Counted from the first letter of the stretch, positions 46,287 to 55,296 are shown. The stretch: 64,000 bases of DNA from Corynebacterium cystitidis (GCF_900187295.1 NZ_LT906473.1:310001-374000), one strand, 5' to 3'. The notes: generated by a model not told the origin, from the sequence alone. Numbers and translations: made by a program.

Positions 46287-47363
46287 TTAGTGGGATTTCT
46301 TGATCGCAGTGGATTCCCGCACAATCAACCGTGTAGGCAGCACGCGTGGCTTTGCCATCGGCTTTTTCACGCCCTGGACTAAAGCAATCAGGTTTGCCGC
46401 CGCCACACGCCCCACAGATCGCAGTGGCCCGGCAACCGTCGTTAAGCTCGGAGTGGACAGCTGAGCGGCCTCATTGTTATCGAAACCAGCCACTAACACA
46501 TCGCCTGGAACGTGCACGCCGTCTAGTGCCGCCTGGTGGAGAAATCCGACCGCAACCATGTCGTTAAAACATGCCACCGCATCCGTAGGGTGAGACTTCC
46601 AGTCGATGAAAGCACGGCGCCCGCCGCTCGCCGTTGGGGCCGCGAGCGTGATCTTTGAGGCCGTCATCTTCGAAACAGCAGCCAGGCGATCGTCGGAAAG
46701 CGGAATATGCCTGGTAAAAAGCGGTGAGTCGTCGCCCGCGCCACCGCCAGTGGCCTCGCGCAAGCCGCGCCACCGCATCGAATCCATCCAGGATTCTTCC
46801 GGCCACGACAGGTAGGTGATGCTTTGCGCGCCCTGGTCGGCCAGATGCGCAGCCAGCCGGATGGAGCCATCGTAGCTATCGACGAGCACGCTGGGCACCC
46901 CGTTAACAGGGCGGTTAATCACTACGGTGGGCACGGTGCGCGCAATCTTTTGGATCTCCGAGTTGGACAGGCGCGCTGATGCCAACAACAGGCCATCGAC
47001 ATGGTCGATGAGCTTATCGACGGCCGACCGTGAACGTTCCGGCGATTCTTGGACATCACTGGCGTGAATCCACACATCTTCGACCCACCCCGCGTGCGCG
47101 GCGCCACGCAACACCTCGACGAAAAAGGGGTTGCTCAAATCTGCCGCGATGAACCCTACGGTATCTTTTGTGGTCCGCACCGAATTTCGCGTCTCAAGTT
47201 TGGTGCGGTAGCCCAGCTCTTCTGCGATCCGGCGGATCTTTTCGGCTGTGGAGAAACTGACGCGATCAGGGCGCGAAAAAGCGCGCGACACCGTCGACGG
47301 GCTCACACCCGCCGCCTCGGCGATATCGTAAATAGTGACGGACCCCGTCGCCTCAATGCCCAT
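46287..47363 (-). CDS. LacI-family transcriptional regulator of the uronate genes
   Basis: The 358-residue protein has a LacI helix-turn-helix (VTIYDIAEAAGVSPSTVSRAFSRPDRV, residues ~9-33) with hinge helix KIRRIAEELGYR. A periplasmic-binding-protein-like domain follows: VGFIAADLSNPFFVEVLRG, DGLLLASARL, AVACFNDMVAVGFLHQ, DVLVAGFDNNEAAQLSTPSLTTV. Its position before uxaC-uxuB and the transporter makes it their probable repressor, released by a uronate or its catabolite. The start MGIEATGSVTIY (47363) is preferred over 47420. Candidate operators lie before uxaC and in its own promoter region. Confidence 0.85.
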   Translation of the reverse strand: MGIEATGSVTIYDIAEAAGVSPSTVSRAFSRPDRVSFSTAEKIRRIAEELGYRTKLETRNSVRTTKDTVGFIAADLSNPFFVEVLRGAAHAGWVEDVWIHASDVQESPERSRSAVDKLIDHVDGLLLASARLSNSEIQKIARTVPTVVINRPVNGVPSVLVDSYDGSIRLAAHLADQGAQSITYLSWPEESWMDSMRWRGLREATGGGAGDDSPLFTRHIPLSDDRLAAVSKMTASKITLAAPTASGGRRAFIDWKSHPTDAVACFNDMVAVGFLHQAALDGVHVPGDVLVAGFDNNEAAQLSTPSLTTVAGPLRSVGRVAAANLIALVQGVKKPMAKPRVLPTRLIVRESTAIKKSH

Positions 47364-47385
47364 ACTTTCTAACACTAGTCGGAAT

Positions 47386-47421
47386 CTTCTAGTTGGACTT
47401 CTAGTTGGACTTGTTTCCAAC
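47386..47421. repeat. Tandem 12-bp repeat and inverted repeat in the lacI promoter region
   Basis: CTTCTAGTTGGA is repeated exactly at 47386-47397 and 47398-47409. The second copy also forms GTTGGA-cttgtt-TCCAAC (47404-47421). TCCAAC recurs in the uxaC palindrome. It lies between the divergent lacI and lipoprotein genes and may be an operator array. Confidence 0.55.
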
Positions 47422-47495
47422 GCGTCTGCCCGACGCGCTACTGTATTTTCAAAGCGTGTTCACTACCAAGCGGTAAGGAAGAAAGGACACCACAC

Positions 47496-48152
47496 ATGCT
47501 GGCAACAGGAAAAGACGTACTGCTTCGCAGCTTGGCCATTCTTTTTGTGGTTGGGGTTGCGGGCCCTGTTGCGTGCTCATCGGAAGCAGACGGTCCGCCG
47601 AAACGCGGAGACGAGCTTGCGGGATTACTGGTCAGCGTCGACGACGTCAACGTCACAGGTGTCACCCATGCCAATGAGGCAGCAGTAGATGGCGAGGAGA
47701 TTCAACCCGGCATGGCACTGTTGCCCGTGGTTGGCGACGATAACTGTGCCACAGCGATCCAGACGGGTGTGGCTACCCGGATTCAGACTGTGGGCGCAGC
47801 CGCACGCACTTTTAGCCACGACAACAACAAGATCGCCGCCGGTATCTACTCGGTGGAAGACCCCGAAGCGGTGTCTGTAGGGCGACTGTACAGCGACATC
47901 TTGACCTACTGCAGCGAGCCGATCCTGCACGAAGGAACCGGCGTGGAATACACAGTGCGTCACCTCACTGACCCAGGCCCTGACGTGACGGGCATGGTGG
48001 TGGAGTCGCGGTCGCGCCGGGGAGAACTGACAACGTTGGTGGTGATGCACCGCATGATGGGCCACCATGCCGTGGCCGTAGGCTCCACCGGATTCACAGA
48101 GCCCACAGTGGCGAGCGTTTTTAAAGCACAGGTGGAAAAACTCGAAGGTTAA
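47496..48152 (+). CDS. Putative lipoprotein of unknown function
   Basis: The 218-residue precursor starts with a signal peptide (VLLRSLAILFVVGVAGPVAC). VAGPVAC is an acceptable lipobox, so the mature protein would be anchored to the outer face of the membrane from Cys27. The remainder is acidic, with a cysteine pair (DDNCATAIQ and LTYCSEPIL). I do not recognise a family. It resembles the sensor-domain-type lipoproteins of mycolic-acid bacteria in size and cysteine layout, but that is only an impression. A GAAAGGAC site precedes the ATG. It is transcribed away from lacI and ends in front of the convergent tRNA-Lys. Confidence 0.6.
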   Translation: MLATGKDVLLRSLAILFVVGVAGPVACSSEADGPPKRGDELAGLLVSVDDVNVTGVTHANEAAVDGEEIQPGMALLPVVGDDNCATAIQTGVATRIQTVGAAARTFSHDNNKIAAGIYSVEDPEAVSVGRLYSDILTYCSEPILHEGTGVEYTVRHLTDPGPDVTGMVVESRSRRGELTTLVVMHRMMGHHAVAVGSTGFTEPTVASVFKAQVEKLEG

Positions 48153-48181
48153 GCTTTTACCGGCCTCATGCAGAAATGCGA

Positions 48182-48210
48182 CTGGGCCCGAAACAATGTC
48201 TCGGACCCAG
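48182..48210 (-). terminator. Terminator after tRNA-Lys
   Basis: On the minus strand CTGGGTCCGA pairs with TCGGGCCCAG (plus 48201-48210 and 48182-48191, one mismatch in the middle), followed by TCGCATTT. It may also stop the opposing lipoprotein message. Confidence 0.55.
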
Positions 48211-48215
48211 CCTTG

Positions 48216-48291
48216 TGGTGCGCCATCAGGGGATCGAACCCCGGACCCACTGATTAAGAGTCAGTTGCTCTACCATCTGAGCTAATGGCGC
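48216..48291 (-). tRNA. tRNA-Lys (anticodon CUU), CCA encoded
   Basis: Minus strand: acceptor GCGCCAT with ATGGCGC, D arm TTAGCTCAGATGGTAGAGC, anticodon arm ACTGA-CTCTTAA-TCAGT with CTT, T arm GGGGTTCGATCCCC, discriminator A and genomic CCA at 48216-48218. Confidence 0.95.
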
Positions 48292-48485
48292 ATGCTGCTG
48301 CGGAAGCAACGTAGAAAAATATAACACCCAAGCTCGCCTAAGGTAAAATCGCCTGATCATCAATGGTTTTCGTGGGAAAGTGAACAATGCATAAACTTGT
48401 GTTTCGGGTGGCTTCCGCTGGTGTAAGGTCCTATGATGAAAAGAACGCACACTAGTTGGGTTGTCCGCACTTGCTAAGGGTTTAC

Positions 48486-49694
48486 GTGAAAAAAGTATTC
48501 TGTCCACAGAATTTCGTTGCTACAATGCTCGTTTTCTTCGTGGTGGTATCAACCACAGCGTGCACTACTGATCCCCAATCTAGTCCCGCCGATGCGACCG
48601 CAGCAGCAGCCGATGGTGCTCAAGAAACTGCCGTCCCACCTGAACCACCAACCTTCTCAGTCAAAGATGGTGCCGAAGATGTAGACCCGTCAGCTCCTGT
48701 GACTGTGGTCTCTGATGTGGGCCTCGAATCGGTGGAGATGACAAACGAAAACGGCAAAGTAGTTGAGGATAAGCTGAGCGCAGACGGCAAGAAGTGGTCC
48801 ACTGCGGAAGTGTTGGGATATAACCGCACGTACACCATTGAGGCCACGGACACTGAGGGGCAAACGGAGACGATTACCTTTTCTACCCCCACTCCGAGTT
48901 ACACCACGGGTGTGGCGCTAGGCCCGTTGGAAGGGTCAACGGTGGGTGTTGGGCAGGCTATCACGTTCCGCTTCCCCTCGGCACCGAAAGACCGAGAGGC
49001 GGTAGAAGAGGCCATCGAGGTCAAGACGTCTAATGACACCGAGGGCGGTTTCTACTGGATTGACCCGCACGAGCTGCGCTGGCGTCCGGCTGAATTTTGG
49101 GAGCCCGGTACGAAAGTCACCGTCAACGCCGATATCTATGGTCTGAACATGGGGGAGGGCTTGTACGGTGCGGAGGACAACGCGACGAGCTTTACCATCG
49201 GCAAGGATGTTCGCGGTGTTGTCGACGACGCGACGAAGACGATGACGGTATATGAAAACGGTGCGGTGGTTCGTGAAATCCCGATTTCGCTGGGCCGTGA
49301 CGGTACGCGATGGGCGACCCCGAATGGTATTTATGTGGTGGGTGATGAGCATGAGTCGCTAGTAATGGATTCCTCCACCTTCGGCTACGCGGTGGAGGAT
49401 GGCGGCTATGTCACCCCGGTAAGTCATGCGACCCAGATGAGTTATTCCGGCATCTATATTCACGGTGCGCCATGGGCGGTGGGCGCATTGGGCAGTTACA
49501 ACCAGTCCCATGGCTGTATCAATATGACTATTGATGATGCCGCGTGGATCCAGCAGATGTTGAAACGTGGTGACCCAATCACGGTGCAAAACACTACCGC
49601 CGGTACCCTGCCAGGTACGGACGGTTTGGGCTACTGGAATATTGATTGGGAGACATGGAAGAAAGGCAACACCGACACCGGTTCGGCATATTAA
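48486..49694 (+). CDS. L,D-transpeptidase, Ldt Mt2-like lipoprotein
   Basis: This 402-residue secreted enzyme forms 3-3 cross-links in peptidoglycan or anchors proteins to it. After a signal segment ([16 protein letters not shown]) with lipobox cysteine, there are two Ig-like domains (residues ~60-240: [37 protein letters not shown]). The YkuD catalytic domain ends with [27 protein letters not shown], containing the histidine and the active-site cysteine, and [12 protein letters not shown]. The C-terminal tail [11 protein letters not shown] is typical of mycobacterial homologues. The GTG at 48486 is the probable start since it precedes the signal peptide directly. Confidence 0.9.
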   Translation: MKKVFCPQNFVATMLVFFVVVSTTACTTDPQSSPADATAAAADGAQETAVPPEPPTFSVKDGAEDVDPSAPVTVVSDVGLESVEMTNENGKVVEDKLSADGKKWSTAEVLGYNRTYTIEATDTEGQTETITFSTPTPSYTTGVALGPLEGSTVGVGQAITFRFPSAPKDREAVEEAIEVKTSNDTEGGFYWIDPHELRWRPAEFWEPGTKVTVNADIYGLNMGEGLYGAEDNATSFTIGKDVRGVVDDATKTMTVYENGAVVREIPISLGRDGTRWATPNGIYVVGDEHESLVMDSSTFGYAVEDGGYVTPVSHATQMSYSGIYIHGAPWAVGALGSYNQSHGCINMTIDDAAWIQQMLKRGDPITVQNTTAGTLPGTDGLGYWNIDWETWKKGNTDTGSAY

Positions 49695-50714
49695 ATGCGT
49701 TTCTCCGTTCTTGACCGGGCCCAGGCCATCGTCGGCGACAGTGACGCAGACGCTTTAAAACGAACACTTGACCACGCCCGCTATGTTGAGGATTTGGGGT
49801 TTAGCCGTTTCTTTGTAGCTGAGCATCATGGGGTGCCGGGGATTGCAGGGTCTGCTCCGACTGTGTTGGCTGCTGCTGTGGCGGCGCAGACGTCGTCGAT
49901 ACGCGTAGGGACTGCCGGGATCATGCTGCCTGCGCACCAGCCTGTGGTGGCTGCGGAGCAGATCGCGGTGTTGGAGGCGTTGTTCCCGGGGCGGATTGAT
50001 GCTGGGGTTGGGAATTCGGTGGGATTTACTCAGCCGGTGCGTGACGCGTTGCGCCAGGGCGACCCGACCGAATTGAAGGCCGCGTTTCCCGCTGATGTTG
50101 CGGAGTTGTTGGCGTATTTGCGTGGCGAGGCCGAGATTACTGCCCGGCCTGCCAACGCCGGTGCTACGCCTGTGTGGCTGTTGGCTGGTTTTAAATCGGT
50201 GCTCACGGCTGCCCAGCTGGGCGTGAATGTGATTGTAGGCGGGCCGAGCCTTTTTGACCGTGGCGCGCAGCGCGGTGATTGCGCTTCCGGTGGCGCGCAG
50301 CGCGGTGATTGTGCTTCCGGTGGCGCGCAGCGCCACCCGTATCTTGAGTGCTACCGCGAGATTCACCCCGCTGGCCAGGCCATCGTGTCTGTAGATATCG
50401 CGGTGGCTGAGACTAGGGAAGCCGCCCGGGAGTTGCTGATGCCGCAGATCGTCGCCGGTGTTCTGTCACGCACCACGGGCTCTTTTGATGCGTTGGACCC
50501 ACGGGCTTCGCGTGTGCGTTTGACAGCTACGCAGCGTGCGCGTGTCGACGAGAGCCTGGCCATGAGCATTTTTGGCAGCCCGGAGCAGGTGCGCGATGAA
50601 CTTGGCCAACTGTGTGAATTTTGTGGGGTAGACGAGGTGCTGGTCACCGGCGGGATGGCAGATATAGCTGGCCAGCGCCACAGCGAAAAACTACTGGCCG
50701 AGATGATGGACTAA
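49695..50714 (+). CDS. LLM-class flavin-dependent oxidoreductase (MsnO8-like)
   Basis: The 339-residue TIM-barrel flavoprotein is of the luciferase-like monooxygenase family: FSVLDRAQAIVGDS, RYVEDLGFSRFFVAEHHGVPGIAGSAPTVLAAAVAAQT, IRVGTAGIMLPAHQPVVAAEQIAVLEALFPGRIDAGVG, and LLAGFKSVLTAAQLG. FMN/F420 preference cannot be told. The ATG directly abuts the ldt stop. Between residues ~189 and 213 lies a 10-residue unit GAQRGDCASG repeated twice plus a partial copy, encoded by a 30-bp tandem repeat, which interrupts the usual IVGGPSLF...PYLECYRE region. The insertion falls in a surface loop and stays in frame. Confidence 0.85.
   Translation: MRFSVLDRAQAIVGDSDADALKRTLDHARYVEDLGFSRFFVAEHHGVPGIAGSAPTVLAAAVAAQTSSIRVGTAGIMLPAHQPVVAAEQIAVLEALFPGRIDAGVGNSVGFTQPVRDALRQGDPTELKAAFPADVAELLAYLRGEAEITARPANAGATPVWLLAGFKSVLTAAQLGVNVIVGGPSLFDRGAQRGDCASGGAQRGDCASGGAQRHPYLECYREIHPAGQAIVSVDIAVAETREAARELLMPQIVAGVLSRTTGSFDALDPRASRVRLTATQRARVDESLAMSIFGSPEQVRDELGQLCEFCGVDEVLVTGGMADIAGQRHSEKLLAEMMD
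50261..50333 (+). repeat. In-frame 30-bp tandem repeat inside the LLM oxidoreductase gene
   Basis: Units TGGCGCGCAGCGCGGTGATT + GCGCTTCCGG at 50261-50290 and 50291-50320 (one change), then 13 bases of a third copy at 50321-50333. It encodes GAQRGDCASG twice and GAQR. Copy number may vary between strains. Confidence 0.85.
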
Positions 50715-50728
50715 GTTATTGTTTGTAC

Positions 50729-52423
50729 ATGGACGATAATAAACCTGGGTTAAAGGTGCCTGTGGAGCGACTTCCACCGATTAATTGGTGGCCTGCTGTT
50801 TTTTCGTGTTTGATTTCTATAGGTATATCCGCTGTAGTTGTTACTGGTTTAGCCGCATTAAATTTAGCCTTCAACTTTGGCGACCCATTCTTGGAAAAGC
50901 CCCTCCTGAGTATCGCGGAGCTATTAGTTATCCTCCCTCTTTTAATAGGTGCGGAGAATTATCTCGGCAGTCCGTCAGCGCTGAAGCGTTTCTCACCTCT
51001 AGCGCGCATTCGTCTGAAAAACTGGGCATCTCAAGCGCTTTTCTGGATCGTCCTCCTTGCCTTAATTTCGCAGTTTCTCTATGAAGTCGATCCTGAAACG
51101 ATGAAAGCGACGTTGAAGGGTGTCGACGATACAGGTAAAAACATCAATATCCTTTTATTTCAAGACTTCTGCTACGTGTTGGGATTAGCTCTTTCAACGG
51201 GGATAATTTATCTCTTGCTCCTTGTCTTTGTAGCGATTGTGCTTCATGACAGCTTGGAGCGATGGGGAGCAGAATCTATCAACGACATTGATGAGAAAAT
51301 AGCACTGTATGGAGACTATATCTATCAGGACCGTGAATCCCTCAGGCGTCTCTTCGAAACAGACAAGCAGAGGAAGAAAATTGTATCGTGCGCTTTAAGA
51401 TTTAAAACGCTACCCAGTTGTGGACGACTAGATCGGTTGATTCTGGGGGCATCCGTTGCTGAGGTCTTTATTTTGAGCTGCTGGGTTGTAATCGCAACGA
51501 GGTGTGCTCAGTTTCTTTTCTCGGCCTTAAAAGTCAGTGCAGGCTTGAATTCGCTATCATCCGTGCCATTCTTTTTCGGATTTGGGCTGTATCTCTCGAA
51601 GTGGGCTTGGGATTTGTCGAAATATCTTCGTTGGCCTCCCATTTACCGGTTTGCGGCTGCCTTCCTTGGTCTGTTGCTTTTTCTCCTGGGGTTAGGTGGG
51701 TTGGTAATCCTCAGCTTCAGCTATCTCGAGGAGGTAGAGGATGTATTCTGGATCGCTTTGGTGTGCTCTCTCTCCCTAGTTCTTCCTCTGGTCTACTTGA
51801 TTCTCACGCGAGCAATGGTTCCCGCACGTGTCGAAGGGACGGAAGCTTTGTACACGGGATTAGAATCGAGAATCCATTTCGACCAGCCGGTAGACAGGAA
51901 CGCATTTAACTGCATCCTGAAGGAAAGGTTCGGACAGCCCAGCCAAGAGGAAAGCGCAGTGGACCACAAATCGGTAAAACCTGTCCTAACCGAAGTGAAA
52001 ACGTGTGATGCCCGCAGAAAAAGCCATCTTTTCACCGGCGAAAAACCTGCTCTGAGGGTCGTATATGAGCAAGACAAGCCCGATAATTCTGTTGGCCAGA
52101 GAACCATCCACTGGATCTGGTTTTTCCAACACCCCTGCCTGTCATTGTTGATGTTGAGAGAAGTACTGGGTCGGTATGAAAGTCTCGCAAAAAATTACGA
52201 ACGGCTTGGCGAAGCGAAAGTAAAACGAAATTCACAGCAGTTCAGGGACGAATTTTTGGCAAATACTGAGGATCCACAGAAAACTATACAGGAATTGACT
52301 AGTGAGGTGTTTCACGAACAGTCGATCAATCGAATTCTTCGTCCCCCTATCGCTAATGAAAGTACTGACGGAGATCACTACACAGCAGGTAACCGCGATG
52401 CTTCTCGGGGCTGCCACCGGTGA
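50729..52423 (+). CDS. Large multipass membrane protein of unknown function
   Basis: The 564-residue protein has seven or so hydrophobic segments: WWPAVFSCLISIGISAVVV, LLSIAELLVILPLLIG, ALFWIVLLALISQFLY, LGLALSTGIIYLLLLVFVAIV, then after a charged loop VFILSCWVVIATRC, FAAAFLGLLLFLLGLGG and WIALVCSLSLVLPLVYLIL. The C-terminal ~190 residues are soluble and charged. No family is recognised. Base composition is visibly poorer in G+C than the flanking LLM gene, suggesting recent transfer. The ATG at 50729 starts MDDNKPGLKVP. The end overlaps the truncated ADP-ribosylglycohydrolase by 68 bases in another frame, so the two came in together or the fusion junction is recent. Confidence 0.6.
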   Translation: MDDNKPGLKVPVERLPPINWWPAVFSCLISIGISAVVVTGLAALNLAFNFGDPFLEKPLLSIAELLVILPLLIGAENYLGSPSALKRFSPLARIRLKNWASQALFWIVLLALISQFLYEVDPETMKATLKGVDDTGKNINILLFQDFCYVLGLALSTGIIYLLLLVFVAIVLHDSLERWGAESINDIDEKIALYGDYIYQDRESLRRLFETDKQRKKIVSCALRFKTLPSCGRLDRLILGASVAEVFILSCWVVIATRCAQFLFSALKVSAGLNSLSSVPFFFGFGLYLSKWAWDLSKYLRWPPIYRFAAAFLGLLLFLLGLGGLVILSFSYLEEVEDVFWIALVCSLSLVLPLVYLILTRAMVPARVEGTEALYTGLESRIHFDQPVDRNAFNCILKERFGQPSQEESAVDHKSVKPVLTEVKTCDARRKSHLFTGEKPALRVVYEQDKPDNSVGQRTIHWIWFFQHPCLSLLMLREVLGRYESLAKNYERLGEAKVKRNSQQFRDEFLANTEDPQKTIQELTSEVFHEQSINRILRPPIANESTDGDHYTAGNRDASRGCHR

Positions 52424-52706
52424 TGCCTTTGGGGGACCTTTCGAGTTTCTCTACTCTGAGACTGTGGTGCAGTATTCACTAGGCATCATGCACGGAGCCG
52501 ACCAAGAAAACACGGTCATGTCCCACTGGGGTGCCGTGATGCCAGCAGGCACCTGGAGTGATGACACCTCAATGGCTGTAGCAACAATGGAATCCATCAT
52601 TCGCACTGGTGGTGAGCTAAACTTCACCGACCTAATGAATCAATTCGTAGCGTGGCTGGAACAGGGAAAATACTGCGCAATCGACCGGCCATTTGGGTTG
52701 GGCTAA
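52356..52706 (+). pseudogene. N-terminal fragment of an ADP-ribosylglycohydrolase
   Basis: The 116-residue product starts MKVLTEITTQQVTAMLLGAATGDAFGGPFEF and contains AGTWSDDTSMAVATMESI, the N-terminal metal/ADP-ribose motifs of the DraG/ARH family, which removes ADP-ribose from proteins or DNA. It ends DRPFGLG where the family continues for about 180 more residues and holds the second DxxD metal motif. It is therefore truncated and probably inactive. It overlaps the membrane-protein gene and is followed by a decayed nuclease gene. Confidence 0.65.
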
Positions 52707-52769
52707 ACGGTAGGTAGGGCACTTGGTCCGGGCAGCGTCAGAAGCCGACGATGACACTGAGGCATCGGG

Positions 52770-53223
52770 GTGGAAAGCCGGCTCCTAGACCGACTTCACC
52801 GACGGTCGCCGGAGGGGTTTGAAAAATTTCTCCTCTACTTCCTGCGCCGCTACGGCCTTCAGCTGATCCATATCGGCGGAAGCGGGAACGAAGGCATCGA
52901 CGGCATCGGCACCGCCCCACTGGGCCCGGTGCTCTCTTTGCGGGTGGCGGTCCAAATCAAACGCTACGACCCCAACGGCAAACCCATCGGGCGTGACACC
53001 GTAGTCCTGCTCTAGCGAGACGGCCAAACCAAAGGGGCCGAGCACCCAATTTTGGTGACGCTCAGCAGATTCACTGACACTGCCCGCAAGGCCGCCACGG
53101 TCACCCCCAATGATCGATCTCATCAATGGTAGCCGCCTGGCGGAGTTGATCGGAGAAGGCAGGGAAGTCGGAGTCAGCCTCCAACCGACTTTCAACGAAG
53201 AACAGTTCGACAAGTTCGATTAA
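52770..53223 (+). pseudogene. Decayed Mrr-type restriction endonuclease
   Basis: The first frame (52770-53015) reads GFEKFLLYFLRRYG, GGSGNEGIDGIG and VAVQIKRYDPNGK, the Mrr catalytic domain with its D...QxK residues. A TAG stop follows at 53013. The same frame continues with LVTLSRFTDTARKAA, a conserved Mrr segment. A one-base shift in a run of five C near 53106 is then needed to reach IDLINGSRLAELIGEGREVGVS and the natural end FDKFD. So one stop and one frameshift inactivate it. The upstream N-terminal DNA-binding domain is missing. Mrr enzymes cut methylated DNA, so this is a former defence gene. Confidence 0.65.
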
Positions 53224-53348
53224 CTTTTCGTACGGATCAGTAACACTTGCCGGTTTTAGAACTGCAAAAATATCTAAATGAGATGTTTTTGAAGGGTGAT
53301 CATTCGATATTGTGCTTCAAAAATATCTCATAGTGTAATATTCGCAGT

Positions 53349-54356
53349 ATGAAGATCACAGAGGCGACGGAGATCGTTCTTGACCTCGCCTCCCAGCAGT
53401 GGGGGATGGTCACCACAGCCCAGGCCAAGAAGGCCGGGGTGCCGGCCGTCATGCTCGGTCGCCTGGTGGATAAAGCTGTCCTCGAGCGGGTGCGCTCCGG
53501 GGTGTATGTCTCCACCTCCGCCGGCTGGTCAGCGGCCACCGAGATTCGGGCGCAGTGGCTGGCCCTGGAACCGACGACCATGGCCGCCGACCGCCTCCAG
53601 ACAGGCCCCATCGCGGTGGTCTCGCACGAGTCGGCCGCCGAACTGCACCGCATCGGCGATCTCGACAGCCCCCATATCTGCTTCACCGTGCCCAGTAGGC
53701 GTCAAACCCGCCAACCCGAGGTGATTTTCCGTATCGCCGAGCTCGACGATGCGGATTGGACCGTCGTAGATGGTCTGCCGGTGACCACCGCCGTGCGCAC
53801 GTTGATCGATCTGGCCCGGGCCGGGCACGAACCAGAACATCTCACCGACGTGATCGGTGACATCTTCCGACGGCGCACGGCCACCCACACCGAGATCACC
53901 GACGCGCTGGTCGATATTGCCGAGATCCTCGCCATCACCCCGGCCACCGCAGAGGGTGCCCAGGCCTGGTTGGAAGAGCGGTTTCCCACCCCGGCCCCGT
54001 CACCGCAGTCGGCGAGAATTCTGCAGGAGACCATGGCACACGCCCAAGCTTCCCTCCCGGAGCCGTCCCCCCAGCAGATGAGGATCATGCAGGAAAGTAT
54101 GGAAAAAGTCCTTGCCCCCCTCCAGAAGCAACTGGGAAGCGTCCTTGATGCGATCACCGCCCATCCCGCTGTCCTGTGCTTGCTGGCCCAAGCGGCAGAC
54201 GACGGTGCCAGCCGCCCGGCTCTTCGTCAGGTGGTGGACGCCGCCAAGGCCTACGATTCGGTCTTCGACGGCCTGCCCGCACATCTGTTCCCGAACGTCG
54301 ACCGCCAGGACCCCCTGGGCGGGGAAAGCAATCAGGACGAGGATGCTGATGAGTAA
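53349..54356 (+). CDS. AbiEi-type antitoxin (type IV toxin-antitoxin)
   Basis: This 335-residue protein has the N-terminal winged-helix of AbiEi antitoxins (WGMVTTAQAKKAGVPAVMLGRLVDKAVLERVRSGVYV, residues ~18-55). The AbiEi core follows with VVSHESAAELHRIGDL, FTVPSRRQTRQPEVIFRIAEL and GLPVTTAVRTLIDLARAGHEPEHLTDVI. AbiEi represses its own promoter and offsets the AbiEii nucleotidyltransferase. A long Pro/Gln-rich and acidic C-terminal extension (residues ~215-335) ends GGESNQDEDADE. The stop overlaps the start of abiEii by eight bases. AT-rich sequence (AAAATATCTCATAGTGTAATATTC) just upstream is likely the autoregulated promoter. Confidence 0.8.
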   Translation: MKITEATEIVLDLASQQWGMVTTAQAKKAGVPAVMLGRLVDKAVLERVRSGVYVSTSAGWSAATEIRAQWLALEPTTMAADRLQTGPIAVVSHESAAELHRIGDLDSPHICFTVPSRRQTRQPEVIFRIAELDDADWTVVDGLPVTTAVRTLIDLARAGHEPEHLTDVIGDIFRRRTATHTEITDALVDIAEILAITPATAEGAQAWLEERFPTPAPSPQSARILQETMAHAQASLPEPSPQQMRIMQESMEKVLAPLQKQLGSVLDAITAHPAVLCLLAQAADDGASRPALRQVVDAAKAYDSVFDGLPAHLFPNVDRQDPLGGESNQDEDADE

Positions 54357-55288
54357 ACCGAAACGCACCGACGGACAGATCCGTAACGCCCTGAAAAAAA
54401 GAAGCCCGGGAGCAGGGGATCACTCCCAACGACGCCTATAACCGGTTTTTCCGGGAGCTGTTTCTCGCCGAGCTGATGAACCGCGACCACGGATGGGTGC
54501 TTAAAGGCGGAACGAACCTGTACTGCCGGATTCCCGGTGCCCGGCACACCCGGGACCTTGACCTGTACCGGCAGGACGATCCCACCTCCTACCGCCAGGC
54601 CGCCGACGACCTAGTCGAGACCATGCACGGGACTGGCATCGGCCCGTACCGCTTTACCGTCACCGCGCCGAAAGACGAGACGGTCAGCGGGGTCATTGAG
54701 AGCATGAACCTCACCGTCGAGGTCTTCCACGGCGTCAGCCTGATCCTGGTGTTTGGCATTGACGTCAGCGGAGATCTGCAGGTGCCGACGGTGACAGACA
54801 CGCTGACCGTCGAGCGATCCGACCGTATTGATCTGGAGTTTGTAGGCCGGGAGTACACCATCCGGTCCTACCCGATCGAAAATCAGATCGCCGACAAGGT
54901 CGCCGCGATGTATGAGCTCCACGGGCATAGCAAACAACCGTCGACCCGCTACCGCGATCTCTACGACATCGCCCTGATTGCTCTAGAACTGGGCGTCGAT
55001 GCCGCCGACCTGGCAAACGCACTGCGCACTCAAGAACAGGTCCGTAGTCTTACCTTGCCGCAGGAGCTCCGGTTGCCCAGCTCGACGTGGGTGGACGGGT
55101 ACGCCAACCTGATCAAGAATGTGCCGAATCCGCGTGAAGAGATCACGGAGGTCAACGAGGCGCTGCGCATCGCCGGCGCACTGGTCAACCCCGTCTTCGC
55201 AGCATCAGAGAACACCGTGACCGGCACGTGGTCACCGAGCACCGGACGATGGTGGTTCGCTCCAGATGTAATTGAGGGGAGGAAATAG
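54349..55288 (+). pseudogene. AbiEii-type toxin, nucleotidyltransferase, frameshifted in a seven-A run
   Basis: The gene starts MSKPKRTDGQIRNALKK in the frame coupled to abiEi. After a run of seven A (54394-54400) it must drop one base to continue EAREQGITPNDAYNRFFREL and the nucleotidyltransferase core LKGGTNLYCRIPGARHTRDLDLY, then IADKVAAMYELHG and RYRDLYDIALIALELG, to the stop at 55288. All motifs downstream are intact. AbiEii transfers nucleotides to block growth during phage infection. The gene is off as written; a one-base loss (or slippage) restores it, so phase variation is possible. A sequencing error cannot be excluded. Confidence 0.75.
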
Positions 55289-55296
55289 GAAAAGAA

